A DNA stretch of 64,000 nucleotides from positions 236,501 to 300,500 of the forward strand of contig JAQJVL010000705.1 in NCBI GenBank assembly GCA_035578905.1, written 5' to 3'. Under the pieces are notes generated by a model. That model was not told the DNA's origin. It was given only the letters and a program-made list of their open reading frames with translations, and searched no databases. Of this stretch, positions 24,108-34,682 are shown one piece after another. How positions within the stretch are numbered: the stretch's first letter is position 1; each line of letters opens with the position of its first letter. Source of the DNA: Stictocephala bisonia. Lineage: Eukaryota > Arthropoda > Insecta > Hemiptera > Membracidae. The position numbers were made by a program, and so were the translations under genes.

Positions 24108-24700
24108 TTAATCCAATATGTCTAACACTATGTCTGACACGTAACTGGTGTTCAGCGGTAAATACAATAGGTTATTAGGGTTTACAATTATTTTAAATCC
24201 AGGTGGTACTGATAGATAAAATGTATGCAATATGTGGCTATTTTCTCCATTTCTATAAGATCCATGCACAATGTTGCATGTAACGTTTATAGTGTTTACT
24301 TTTAAAATGTTCGCAGTGTTTTCATCAGAGTGAGTTTCATTAGTTTTCAATATATTCATTGTTTTATGAAAACCAAAAATATCACCTATCGAAACAGGTT
24401 TGCTAAAATCTATGTAATATTTAGATTTTATCTCAGTTTTTAAAGTGTTGTTGTTACTTTTGATAAGTATATTGTCTTATCTCACATATTACTGTATCAT
24501 TCTTTTTATATTATCTATTTCATATGAAACTGTTAGTAGAGTTATTTGATCTTCATCTAATAATTTTCCATTTTTATCAACATTTTTGGCATAATGAAGT
24601 TTATTATTAACGTTTTCAGTTATATTTGGAATTAAATTGTATGTTGTTAAATCTAACAGTGCTGCTTACCACAGTTTTTACTTTTGCAATCTTAATGCTG
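24108..24700 (-). pseudogene. Polinton minor capsid (penton-like) protein, element 1
   Basis: The open part (24108-24359) reads NTINVTCNIVHGSYRNGENS and HILHTFYLSVPPGFKI, then LLYLPLNTSYVSDI. It aligns with the better copy in element 2 (63250-63935: IIRITCNLVRGSYRDGIEGH, VLHEFHPTVVSGS, VKYLPINRQLSLSE). The N-terminal part upstream to about 24700 is in broken frames (FSKPVSIGDIF, NNTLKTEIKS). This is the single jelly-roll vertex protein of Polintons by position and similarity. It lies between the protease and the major capsid gene, the usual Polinton order. Confidence 0.65.
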
Positions 24701-24769
24701 GAAATAGCACACTCCGTAATGTGGATGAGTTTTTAGTATAGTAAACTGTATACAAAGACATCTCTCAGT

Positions 24770-25170
24770 CGACTAACACTTGTAGCCCAAAATTCTAAAC
24801 ATAAATGTCTGCATATTGATGTATCCGAAGGCTGTTGTCGTTTATAGTGGTAAAATATGTGATCGACTTAATTAAAATAACGTAGAAGTTTTTTAGGCGT
24901 AGTGAGATTCCCGAAACTATCAAAATAGAACACTGTTTTATTAAGTTTTTTATAATATATCCAATGCGTTCCAGGTCCATCAATATTATCCAAGTTTACA
25001 ACACCAGTTTCGTTACGTCTAATATGTTTTGGGAGATTATCTTTCATGAAAACAACTCAAAAAATTGGTTATTTTTAGACAAGCAGCAAATTGCAGAAGA
25101 TCCATGTTGGTTAATGCTTTGTTTGATAATATATGTTTATTTTCCTTGTTTAGTACACACGGTTAGGTTT
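24770..25170 (-). pseudogene. Adenain-like maturation cysteine protease, element 1
   Basis: Minus-strand coding with GVVNLDNIDGPGTHWIYYKK supplying the catalytic histidine, VFYFDSFGNLTTPKKLLRYF supplying the aspartate, and after a stop and frame change SICRHLCLEFWA supplying the catalytic cysteine region. Adenovirus-type proteases use this His-Asp-Cys arrangement with CG after the cysteine strand. Here the glycine following that cysteine is arginine, unlike NCGHLCLDFL in element 2. It would cleave capsid precursors during virion maturation. Stops and a frame change interrupt it. Confidence 0.65.
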
Positions 25171-25193
25171 TAGGTACAACTCTTGCCCCTTTT

Positions 25194-25480
25194 TTAATAT
25201 TGACCATAATGTAGTTTTTTGAGTATTTCTGTTTTCTTATTTTGATATTTTAATCCTCTTTTCAATCCTTTTCCTATTTTCTTACGTGGATGTTGTCGTC
25301 TTCTCCTTTTACCACCTCCGACTGCTGTTTTACCTTTCATTGCTGTCGTAACCGCTAAAGCCGCTGATCTTTCACCAACACTTGCGTCAATGGATTTTAC
25401 TCTGTTCCACGCCTTTTTAGCTAGAATTTTATCAGCCACCAATCTGTTAGCAGAATCACTATATTTTGAGTACACTGATT
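25194..25480 (-). pseudogene. Basic C-terminal tail of the PLA2-type virion protein; N-terminal domain deleted
   Basis: The 93-codon frame begins YSKYSDSANRLVADKILAKK and continues SVGERSAALAVTTAMKGKT, then a run of Arg/Lys (GGGKRRRRQHPRKK). It matches the part of the element 2 gene (62253-62807) that follows its PLA2 catalytic core: YDKYKDS, RKLAERAWERL, SLGEKAAAWLVTNVMKAK, basic tail. Everything before YSKYSDS, including the Ca-binding loop and HD catalytic pair, is missing. The sequence upstream belongs to a different gene. The basic tail probably contacts DNA in the virion, by analogy with viral core proteins. Confidence 0.65.
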
Positions 25481-25499
25481 GTATAGATTTTACAAGAGT

Positions 25500-25890
25500 G
25501 CTGGAAATAGGCGCGCTTGCCTCTTATGTGATGTCCTGATCTTTTTCACCAATAGTTGTTTCAGAAACATCTAAATCTTCCGATACTTCTTGACTTTCAG
25601 TAGGACTATCACCACCATCTTCTTGCGTTTTAAATTTAGCCACCGGCAAAATTAGATCATTTCTGTAGGAGGGAGAAATCTATTCACCGTTTGCACCATC
25701 TCCTTTAACGGTTCTATAACAGGTTTAAACGTTGTTTCCAAATATTTGCTAATACCTAATTGTATCACTTTCGCTAATACCTAATTTTAAAGCTCTGTTT
25801 TTCCTTCGTATAGAGTCACTTAATGACTTTATCTCCTTTAACAACCTTTTTTGTTTACCCAAGTTGACAGCAGGATTATTCGGTTGCAAA
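25500..25890 (-). pseudogene. N-terminal remnant of a Polinton protein (DUF8207-type gene)
   Basis: Broken minus-strand frames give NLGKQKRLLKEIKSLSDSIR, RKNRALKLGISESD, KYLETTFKPVIEPLKEMVQ and an acidic stretch (TEVSEDLDVSETTIGEKD-like). The corresponding gene in element 2 starts at 60132, also has a LKPIAKPLKNIAEEG block and acidic region, and then a conserved C-terminal domain. That C-terminal domain is absent here. The remnant runs within about 20 bases into the PLA2-gene tail, consistent with one deletion. A short duplication of TTAGGTATTAGC also lies in this region. Confidence 0.45.
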
Positions 25891-25910
25891 TGGATAACTA
25901 TAACGCATCC

Positions 25911-26746
25911 TCAATGTATTATTGCAAAACGATCAAATCCGAGACGGTATCGTCCATTGTTGAGTTCACTATCCTTATCTATTACCACAAACCAATAACT
26001 TTGTTCCCATGCCTGTGCACATAATGATTTAAAATTTCTATAAAGCAAGTCTACACCAATATGATCATTGTATACATGTTTTAGGTTGGTATCATTTTGT
26101 TTAAACAATATCAGAAGATTAACATTATCACAGATAAGCTTTATAGGTATTTTGCTATATGTTTGGCCGATGTAAATGCTATCTATTTGATTATATCTAC
26201 CCATAGGGAAGTAATTTCTAATTGTATCATGATTTTCACAAGACACATCATCAAATATAAAAACTGAGTAAGGTTGCGCTTGAGTGGGTTGCATTATTTT
26301 TTTCGTTTTCATCATACTGAAAAAAACTTACTTCAGGTATTTCAGAAATTATTTTACGCAATAGTTGGTATTATACCATAGTACATTATGGCTGGGCGAG
26401 TGGGTCAGTACCACAGTACGTTTATGGGAGGGTGGGTGGGTCAATACCAGAGTACATGTATGGTTGGGCGGGCGGGTAAGTACCACAGTACGTGTATGGG
26501 AGGGCGGGTGGGTTGGTGTAAGGACTTAGAGAAAACATATAAATTATTAAATCTAATCCCGTTAGGGTTTGTAATCAGGTTAAACACAACATTGGTCTCA
26601 CCACAATTGGATGGTCCCCTGACTATGTATCTCACTGTATCCAGTAGCAGTGCACCATACTTTCCATCTACACTTCGTACCTTATCTACTCTTAAATTGT
26701 ATATGTTATTTATATTAAAACGATCTTTGAAATGAACTATCTCCAT
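25911..26746 (-). pseudogene. Polinton packaging ATPase (FtsK/HerA type), element 1
   Basis: The N-terminal part (from 26746) has VRYIVRGPSNCGETNVVFN, a Walker A in which the invariant lysine is replaced by glutamate (GET for GKT). RFNNLYVFSKSLHQ follows. Coding resumes near 26365 with YQLLRKIISEI, then PYSVFIFDDVSC (Walker B, 26260-26230), MGRYNQIDSIYIGQTYSKIP, LLILFKQND and FVVIDKDSE, and stops at 25911. Between the Walker boxes lies a 36-bp minisatellite (26371-26521). The enzyme would pump DNA into capsids. The Walker A change, the array and a frameshift make it inactive. Compare 59354-60050. Confidence 0.8.
26371..26521. repeat. 36-bp minisatellite inside the ATPase gene
   Basis: About four copies of a 36-bp unit built from GGGTGGGTCAGTACCACAG followed by TACGTGTATGGGAGGGC. 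The unit length is divisible by three, and the host reading frame stays open through most of it. The same unit family occurs at 54690-54860 and 55335-55640 inside a LINE. The G-rich strand has several GGG runs per unit. Confidence 0.85.
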
Positions 26747-26781
26747 CCTTCAACAATTCATATTAGACTGGTGTTTATATG

Positions 26782-27690
26782 CTACATCAGATCCTTTTTA
26801 TCTATCCAAGATTCCTCATTTTTATTAGATCCTAACCAATGAACGAGTACTTTATCTTTTTCCTTTTTTAACACACTTTGAACTAAGTAAACTTCGCCAA
26901 CGAAAGACTTCATCAATTCATGTCCATAGAAACCTCCTTGTAAGCGTTCATTCTTGTTGTCCTTTGAAATATACGTTTCAGGAACGGTAGGTTGTACTCT
27001 ATAAACTGTAAACACTTCATTTGTCTAATTCGGTAAATACTTCTTGCTGAATACATCTTTGTATTTGCTAATACGAACTTTATCTCCCACATTAAATACA
27101 TTAGGTTTTCTTTTCAACTTAGGTCTTGTATTCTTTAAAATTTGTTGCAGTACTAATTTTTCATTATTTCTCCTCACTTCAACTGGTTTCATACCAATAC
27201 TACTGTGAAACCTGTTATTATATTCTTTGATTAATTGCGGTCGTATATCAAACCGAACGTGTGTGCCTTTGTTTGAAAACGCTTTATACATTGCTCCTTT
27301 TAACTTTCTATTAAACCTTTCAATAATTGCATCCTTTTTTCTGATTGGGTGGAATAATGGTTTATATTGTACCTTTTCATCAAGTCTGAGAACAACTTGT
27401 TAAATTATTCTTTACCTTCATCGGTCTGTAAATGTTTTATCAAAAGATTACCTCTTTTAATTATCAACTCCATAGCTGTGACAACAGTTTTACCAGTTTT
27501 ATCTTTTAAAGGGATTGCATCAGCAACGTTTAAAAAATAGTTTATAACAACTAGTATGTATCTAAAACCTTTGTTTATTTTGCTATAGGGTTGCATTTAT
27601 ATTATATCATCTTGATATAGATCGTTTACACCTTTAAAAATTGACTGACTTCTAGGAAAGTTTATTCTAGCTGGTTTGTGAAGTTCATAG
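26782..27690 (-). pseudogene. Polinton integrase with chromodomain, element 1
   Basis: A retroviral-type DDE integrase in pieces. VNDLYQDDI near 27625 is the first Asp; LIKHLQTDEGKE at 27405-27440 is the second Asp, followed by a stop. AIIERFNRKLKG near 27320 carries the catalytic Glu. Then come YNNRFHSSIGMKPVEVRRNN and NVFNVGDKVRISKYKDVF (SH3-like beta domain), and finally a chromodomain with VLVHWLGSNKNEESWIDKKD at 26782-26860. The same domain order is intact at 58434-59351. It would join element ends to host DNA. Stops at 27600 and 27405 and later frame changes inactivate it. Confidence 0.85.
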
Positions 27691-27834
27691 ACGATTTTGT
27701 TTTTTTGGACTCATTTTCACATTTCATGCACCTTCTTAGTACTACAAAATATAACTGCTCAACGTATTATCCATGCAGGTTTATATATATTAAAAGGATT
27801 ATGAATATATATATCATTATATATATAAAGGATA

Positions 27835-27837
<3 letters not shown>

Positions 27838-27886
<49 letters not shown>
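27838..27886. repeat. (AT)n microsatellite between polymerase and integrase genes
   Basis: About 24 AT dinucleotides, flanked by AT-rich sequence with shorter ATAT tracts from 27785. The flanks GGATTATG and GGATAATATG / TTATCCTTTT are partly inverted, so the tract could form a cruciform. Confidence 0.9.
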
Positions 27887-27889
<3 letters not shown>

Positions 27890-27912
27890 CCTTTTAACCA
27901 AACTGTCGGGTG

Positions 27913-30900
27913 TCAATCTATTCTAACTGTGGAGTAGTGTCCAAATGGTAAAGTGTGAACTTTATCATCAAGAATATATATTTTATCATCATCACCTGAT
28001 ATAGCTTTCTTTGTTTCTGTTATACTGTACACCTGATGATTAAAACTTTTTATATTGTTAAATATTGCTGAACATGTTTCTAGTTCAAACAAGCATATCT
28101 TGTAGTTGTCAAATTAAAGTTTCATTTTCAAATAAAGGTTCTTTACACCTTTGGCTTTTTTAATAATACAGTTGTTATCACAGTTTGTTACTTTTCCTTT
28201 CTTAACTGCATACAATTTCACCATTAGAGCTACAATTTCTTTTATCACTACGCTGTTGGTTTCATCCTTAAACTTTTCAAGAATTTTTTGTTTTTACCTC
28301 CATCGTATTTGGAATGGTTTACCGGGTAGTCTGAAAAGTCAGAGTCGTTATTATATGGGAAAGTTCGCAAATCTTCATACATATCAGTTGTTTTAATCCA
28401 ATAAATAAACGCATCAGTATCCATGTATGATATTCCAATGCGATCTCTTCCATAAAACTCTTCCATTTTATTGTAATGAAAAGCGTACATATGAGTCTTT
28501 CATGTATCCAAGATCGCCATACCTACATACAGTGGTATATCCATTACTATTTTGATTTTATTCATGCAAACCGCAACAAGGTTTTCGTTAATAATTATCG
28601 AAGTCCTAAAGTTGGGTTGTTTTACTAACTCTTCTAACTTAGCTGCGTTTCTTATCAACTTTACATTCTTGTGTTTTCTTTTTTCTAACGTTTTACCGAA
28701 AATCGCATTATTCATTAATTTTTAAAAACTCCTTTTGAAAATCAGATTTATCAGCAGCTCTTAGTTTTGTGTTATAATCAATGTACGGTTTGAGCCAGCA
28801 TGATTGTGAAAGCTGAATCACTCTATGTACTTTAGTTACGCGTAAATCTAACTGTATAGCTTGTTGCACAACCCAGAAATGTGCAACATACCTCTCTTAA
28901 TGTTTTAGAGTCATCATCAATTTAGGATGTTTACCATTGGATGGAATTTCCGATTTAGCGAGGAGAGGGAGGTCATAGTGATAATCACGCACTTCTTCAG
29001 GGTACTCAAAGTCACAATCTAAAATGTATCCAACATCACCTTGTTTTGGAATCTCAGCTATATTCTCTAATAAATCAGGATTTATCCATGCAAAGTTGGC
29101 ATGCGGTAGAGGGAGGCTCATGGCTCACCCATACAGGTTGTTGGCGTCAAAGTAATTTAAATAGATCCTGGACTCTTTGCAGGATCGTAATCGGGTACAT
29201 CTTTATTGTTTGCTTTCACATATCTTCTCACGCTTTGCGTTAATCCTCATCTAACTCCTGATTCCACCGTTAACAACATATCAATATCTGTTAATAAATA
29301 TAGTATACACCCAGTCTCCTTTTATATCACCTGCCATGCATATCCCGGAGAGGTGTAGGAATGTAATGGATCCAAACTGCATGCTTCAATGCAGGTATTA
29401 CAAAATTCTTCCATTACACCGCATAGTAGCGTCTTATCAAGTTTTACATAAAAGTCACTGTATTCCCCTAAGGTTTTCATGTCGAGTTCTTTTCATACCA
29501 AACACGCATGTTGATAATAGTTAGGTTCAATGTGTTCTTCAGTTACATTACTGTAAAAATTTTCAATTGGTGATAGACAGGTTTCGTTGAATTTAACCCG
29601 GTTATCCTTGTAGTCATATGGAAAAACTCCCTTTTTCAACACAAGATCCAATTTATTTGAAGGTACAATTTTAGATGTTTCTACAAGGTCTTGCTTTTGC
29701 AGGTTTCTAACTAACTTGCTTAAACTCGATGCCATAAACCTCAATGAGTCTATAAATGAGGGAGACAAAGGTAGTTGGACATTTGCCATCATTACGTGAA
29801 AATTAACAATCACGACGTTCGATTTGGTAAAACCCAAATCTTTTTCAATTGCTAAAAACTAAATTACATCTACACAAACATGTTATAAAACTACGTTCTT
29901 AAACTAACAAACTTATCTACTTTAATCATTATCTACATTTTAATCTAATCCTAGAATGGGGTACAACAAAATGAACTTCTACTAAATATAAAAAATATTA
30001 ACAGGGTTAAATTAATATAACCAATTAGGCGCTGTCAAAGTCACGATATCAACGGAAAATTTCAAAACACAATTAAAATTAATATTTAAATCAGACTGAA
30101 ATAAGATTACATTAACTTCACAGGGAACCGCATTTTTAAACGTAAATTCATCGAAGGTGCCTTTATGAAACTAAATAATGAACAAGTAATCAGTCAAAGT
30201 AGCATAGAAGTTAGACCCATGTGGGTTCCTTTACTTAAAAACACACTTGATAAAAAGTTCAATACACTCATGACATCATCTAACCAGAACCCTAAACCAC
30301 CTGCACCTACAACAATTAAACACGCCATGAGTCTACGTCCCCGTACCTGAGTCACCGCATTTTTGGCGATCTCGGAGCGTATGTCCCTGACCTCGTCAGT
30401 CTGTGTAGGGTTGTTGTGAAGTGTAGTGTGTATGTTTGTCTTGTCCCCGTGTCTTATTACCTTGGAGGGAACTTCGTAGACACTGCATTTGGATTATATC
30501 ATCCTCACTTCGTGCCTGGGACGTCTGGACGCCATCGTCACTGCGAGTCGTAAGACTTCATCATTTTTGTAATATTTGATTATTGTATTGTTTTATTCCT
30601 AATAATTGTTGTTTTTCAGGTTAAAATGTAATTGTAATAGTATTCTCAGTCCATCCGAATCATATATATAATTTTTTGTGCATGTTGAAGGTTATTTTAA
30701 ATTAATAGTGTTTTTCAGGTACCATATAGTTATGATTATTTAATGTAATCTTATTTCAGTCTAATTTGAATATTAATTTTAATTGTGTTTTGACATTTCC
30801 CGTTGATATCGTGACTTTGACAGCGCCTAATTGGTTATATTAATGTAACCCTGTTAATATTTTTTATATTTAGTAGAAGTTCATTTTGTTGTACCCTATT

Positions 30901-32868
30901 CTGGGATCTAGGTTAAAATGTAGATAATTATTAAAGTAGATAAGTTTGTTAGTTTTAGAACGTAGTTTAATAACATGTTTGTGTAGATGTAATTTAGTTT
31001 TTAGCACTTGAAAAAGGTTTGGGTTTTACCAAATCGAAACGTCGTGATTGTTAATTTTCACGTAATGATGGCAAATGTTCAACTACCTTTGTCTCCCTCG
31101 TCTGATACTCCATCATTAACAAATTTCAAAAACACACAATAAATCTTAGTTTAATTTTACCAACCTGTTTAGAAAAACTTTTCCATGGTGGTTGCAAGAA
31201 AATCAATGTTTCCTTCATCTCGTCCTAATTGAGGAACTATAAAGTGAGATCTGTATCTACTCAGATTATGTAAAACAATTGGAATAAAACGAGGCAACTT
31301 ATAGTTGACATTACATGCGTTGCAAGCAGGTTCTCTGTAAAGACTCTGTCAAATGGTCATGATCTCTTACTTTTCCATTTACAGATGTAAAGCTCTTTTT
31401 ACATAAATAACACATTGTTGCAGAATTATACGTCTCCAGTTGGTAGTCTGATAGCGGTGTCATTGGTTTTATACCGCTATATAGTACTTCAACTTTGTGC
31501 GCGATGTAGTACAGTTCACCAAAAAGGATTTTAGCAGCATTTTCACCTCTATATACATGTGGAACAGATGTTAAACCGTAGTGTTGCAGATGTGTTTCTG
31601 AAAGTGTAGTCTTTATTAACAAACAATAGCTGTTCAGTTCATGTAGTTGGTATTTGATTCTTCTAGTCGGATCTTGGTTACTAACGTCTACAGGTAAAAG
31701 TGATGATTCAAAGTCTGCATACACTAAAACTGGTATATTATACTGCTGAGCAACCTTAGCAAATTCAACTCTGCACTGTTTCTGGGTTGGTAAGAATATT
31801 CGTACACCTTCTTTCTCATTGCAAAGACGTTGATGTTCGAGTAGCCAAACGTTTCCTCTTCGATGTTCACGTGTTAAACAGAAACAACGTTTAGAAACTG
31901 TTATTCAATGCTCCGATTTTGATACTTGTTTAGCAACTACTTTATTAAAATCTCTGATATATACATAATGTGAAATATCACCTTGCTTTATTAGCAATAA
32001 ATCTGTATGACCAATTCGTTCAAAAGCTGTCAACTGAAGAGGGTAAACATTATTAGATTGGTCTAAACCAAAAACATCCACAGGAACTACAGGATTTTAT
32101 TTTTCAAAACGTTTAATATCAGATAGAAGAACAGGATACTTTATATTCTTAAAGTTATATTTGTTGATTACTTCCTTATATCTGCGATTAGGTCTATCAA
32201 CGTGTGCACCATCTACATACTTAGCGAGCATAGCGTATTTAAAACACTCATTATCTTCGTTTTTTACGTTTATGCATGATTTGATTGTTTCAATTCTTTT
32301 AGGCAAAGGTATATAGCTACTACCTCTGTTTCCGTAACCATGTTTGTGCACTCTTACATCCATTCCTTCAATTGATTGATTGGCTCCAGCCGGATCCTCT
32401 TCCTTCATGTTCAGTAACTTTCAACTTCAATTCTTCAAATAGATCTTCTACTACCTCTTCAACATTTTTAGCAGCTAGAATTGACTTGTTCTTGGTGATA
32501 AATCCTCTTTGAGAAAATTCATTCTGCACGTTTGTAAATACAGCATCAAGAATAATACCAAACATTATAAAGTTTAATCTTTCAAGTTCCTTTCTCACTG
32601 TTTATGTTACTAAATGTTTGGTTTGATACAAAAAACGTTGTAGATCACACTTTTTAGTGTTTTTAATTTTAAAATGCCTAACTGCAGATCTCTCTAGAGC
32701 CTCTGATAGAATTTCTACTCTAAGGTCTGCAGGGGGTGCGTATTTAATTACACTTTGTCTATTTTGCTCTTGGTTCCCCTTTCCGTCTTGATTGTGGTAA
32801 ATCTCATGATGAATAAGCAAAAGTATTTCATCAGTAAACTGTTCCGAGCAAATATTACAAATATACAT
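27913..32868 (-). pseudogene. Protein-primed DNA polymerase B (Polinton 1), interrupted
   Basis: The N-terminus starts MYICNICSEQF with a C2H2-like finger, then GRGSGWSQ and SCINVKNEDNECFKYAML (32097-32598). The exonuclease region has VYADFESSLLP (Exo I, 31724), CYLCKKSF and KVRDHDHLT (zinc knot), and VLHNLSRY (Exo II). A 1.34-kb Penelope lies at 29758-31099. Coding resumes with SFIDSLRFMASSLSKL and motif A YFDANNLYG near 29135 (followed by a stop). Motif B is NNAIFGKTLEK at 28715, motif C YMDTDAFIY near 28420, and the C-terminal end HTLPFGHYSTVRID is at 27915. All three polymerase motifs survive but many stops and frameshifts intervene. It would replicate the element using a protein primer. 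Confidence 0.85.
29758..31099 (+). mobile_element. Second Penelope-like element, 5'-truncated, inverted arms
   Basis: Two arms of roughly 340-360 bp (about 29758-30115 and 30745-31099) are inverted copies. GAGGGAGACAAAGGTAGTTG at the left tip matches AACTACCTTTGTCTCCCTC at the right tip. Between them a 61-codon frame (30165-30350) preceded by KRKFIEGAF reads MKLNNEQVISQSSIEVRPMW. This resembles the short C-terminal tail that follows the GIY-YIG domain in some Penelope-like elements. The right arm has ATCGAAACGTCGTG, similar to the GAAACGTC box of the first Penelope. It interrupts the polymerase between exonuclease motifs. No target duplication was recognised. Confidence 0.6.
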
Positions 32869-33044
32869 GGTAGCTGTTACCTTAAAAAAGTCTAAAGCAA
32901 TACTTATGAAAAGCAGCCATTCCCCCTCTTTTATAATAAGCATGACGAAACGATATTTCCCCAATCAGAGCACAGCAAGTTTTATGTAATGTCATAAAAG
33001 AGATGGACGAGTGTTTCACCCTCAGAACCTTGCAATGGCTCCTG

Positions 33045-33218
33045 TGGAAATCATCTACACTCGTGTAAGAGAGTTCCAAAATTGCAACGATTTGTTTTCA
33101 ACAGATGAATACGAATCTGATGAAACAGCATTGGAAACAGAGGATGAAGAGGAGTTAGATAATTCCAATATCGGAGTCTTCACAGTCACCGTTGAGCAAC
33201 GATGATGGCAATACTTAA
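33045..33218 (+). CDS. Small acidic ORF, divergent from polymerase
   Basis: A short plus-strand ORF starting at ATG 33045 (MAPVEIIYTRVREFQNC), then a strongly acidic block with STDEYESDETALETEDEEEL, ending at a TGA. Further acidic coding (FSDEDYDDDRE) follows in another frame near 33315-33350, so the original protein was probably longer with a frameshift. It points away from the polymerase and toward the ORF at 33580-33870, with a perfect hairpin between their 3' ends. Function unknown. Confidence 0.4.
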
Positions 33219-33376
33219 AACTTTTCAATCTCCACATCATCTCTGTCACCCAACACCATTGAAATGGGTGGTTCAATGGTTTGCCGCAGGCTTCTCTTCG
33301 TTAGAAGACGGTTATTCTCTGACGAAGATTATGATGATGATAGGGAAAATTAAACTTTTTTAAAAACAATATCACA

Positions 33377-33388
33377 TGACCTTGACCT
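33377..33388 (+). promoter_or_regulatory. TGACCTTGACCT element next to TATA
   Basis: A perfect TGACCTTGACCT (AGGTCAAGGTCA on the other strand) immediately followed by ATATAA. The core TCAAGGTCA matches the known monomer site of FTZ-F1/ERR-class nuclear receptors, and AGGTCA repeats are generic nuclear-receptor half-sites. The same 12-mer occurs at 20543-20554, 36473-36484 and 39623-39634. Confidence 0.4.
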
Positions 33389-33499
33389 ATATAATTTTAA
33401 CCATTTTGTAAACTAAACATCTAAATGACTTGCATTTTCACTTCACAGCTGATATTTTCAAGGTACTGAAAGTGGGTCAATGTCACATTCATTTAAGCA

Positions 33500-33537
33500 C
33501 AATAATCACGCATGACTTGCACCATGCGTGATTATTG
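33500..33537. terminator. Perfect 15-bp hairpin between convergent ORFs
   Basis: CAATAATCACGCATG at 33500-33514, an 8-base loop, and the exact complement CATGCGTGATTATTG at 33523-33537. It lies between the 3' ends of the acidic ORF (+) and the 33580-33870 ORF (-), which is where shared 3'-end signals would be placed. A role in transcription termination or RNA 3' processing is inference. Confidence 0.4.
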
Positions 33538-33579
33538 CTGAAGGAGGGTGCTACCTAAAAGAATTAGTGTTTAAAAAAT

Positions 33580-33870
33580 TTAGATATCTTGTTCGTCACT
33601 TTCGCCGGTCTTCGGATTGATCAATAATTGAACATGTAAACACATGTCATATCTACTTGCCCAATTATCTACACGTGGTACAAAGAGAGTCATCCAACCA
33701 TTAGGGACTCAACGCATTTCGTCGTTTCCAAACTCAGTCGTGGTTACCTCCGTACAATAAATATAAACAGTCTTGTTTCTAAACGGCATGGTTGTAAAAA
33801 TGTCTTGATGAAACTTTCGTCGATCCTCCTTGTTCTTCAAAACTCTGTTAATAATTATTGTAGCACCCAT
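33580..33870 (-). pseudogene. Small Polinton-edge ORF with one in-frame stop
   Basis: Reads MGATIIINRVLKNKEDRRKF, QDIFTTMPFRNKTVYIYCTE, then a single TGA, VPNGWMTLFVPRVDNWASRY, DMCLHVQLLINPKTGESDEQ and DI, with a proper TAA. Apart from the one stop, the frame is clean over 96 codons. A TATA box (TTATATAAAG on the minus strand, about 33920-33930) stands some 50 bases upstream of the ATG, supporting the start. Family not recognised. Its place beyond the polymerase suggests it is the outermost gene on this side of element 1. Confidence 0.5.
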
Positions 33871-33879
33871 TTTAAAGAC

Positions 33880-34680
33880 AAGTGTCGAATGATGCTCTTA
33901 ACCGATCCAGGCATGCACTTTATATAACCTGATACTCCCACCCATTTTACCCTGATACTCTTACCCTTTTTGCTCGCAAATAAATCTGGTTTAAATGAAT
34001 CACACGGGTTACATTTTCATATTACAGTTGTAATTTTATTTGCAATTTTACTAAGTCTTGTATATTGGACAAGGATACCGATTGTTTAAAATATAAAACA
34101 TAAAACCTTTTGTAAGTGGGTAAAGGTCATTGAACAATTATAAAGAAAAATAAAAAAAATCATGTATTACAAATATTGCAAGTTTATTGTGAGGTAAAAC
34201 ATATATACCAATCCTACACTGACAACAAACCAATGTAGCATAGTTTACATCTTTGCTATACCTTTTAAAACTTACAATGTTTGTGTAAGTGTGGTGCTGA
34301 TACGACAGACTCCTCAACATCACAATCGTGCACTATTGGAGCCTGCACTATACCAGTGAGGATGTCCAACGATATACGTGTGTATGTAATTGTCTTGTCA
34401 GTTTTTGTGATAAATAAAAAAAAGTAAAATAAAAATAATTCTTATGTGCAATAACAATTAACTTACTTCTAACAATGCATAACTACAGGTAATAGAAGAA
34501 GCAATCATGCAACTAACTACAACATATGTAAGCAAAGCATGCGTCAAGAATATATAAAACGTAACAGCGAAAGCAGTGACGCAGAGTATATGATAAAACG
34601 GATAAAAATCTCAACTAAACTGAACATTTCTGTCGAGATATTAAATAATTTGCAAGAGAAAGGTTGGGAAAAATAATTTG
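33880..34680. other. AT-rich spacer at the edge of Polinton 1
   Basis: Contains the TATA-bearing promoter of the preceding ORF and two GATACTCxxACCC repeats near 33940. Past about 34020 I see nothing recognisable. If a terminal inverted repeat of element 1 exists on this side it should lie here, but I found no match to 18690-19100. Confidence 0.4.
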
Positions 34681-34682
34681 AG

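Larger units (their letters stand above)
18690..34010 (-). mobile_element. Polinton/Maverick (adintovirus-like) element 1, degraded
   Basis: A minus-strand gene set with polymerase B, chromodomain integrase, HerA/FtsK-type ATPase, adenain-like protease, minor and major capsid proteins and a fibre-like protein. This combination is diagnostic of Polintons/Mavericks and the related adintoviruses. Every large gene has stops, frameshifts, deletions or insertions. I could not find terminal inverted repeats or a target duplication by eye, so the limits given are the outermost supported genes and their promoters, not proven ends. Confidence 0.85.

Noticed and set aside
27678..27926. 82-codon plus-strand ORF
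   Set aside because: Half of it is an (AT)n microsatellite and it lies antisense to the polymerase end.
29758..31099. Classical DNA transposon with long inverted repeats
   Set aside because: The internal coding tail and the arm design fit a Penelope-like element better, and no transposase or clear target duplication is seen; not fully excluded.
18690..34010. Terminal inverted repeats of Polinton 1
   Set aside because: I compared 18690-19100 with the reverse complement of 33900-34500 by eye and found no convincing match; no claim made.
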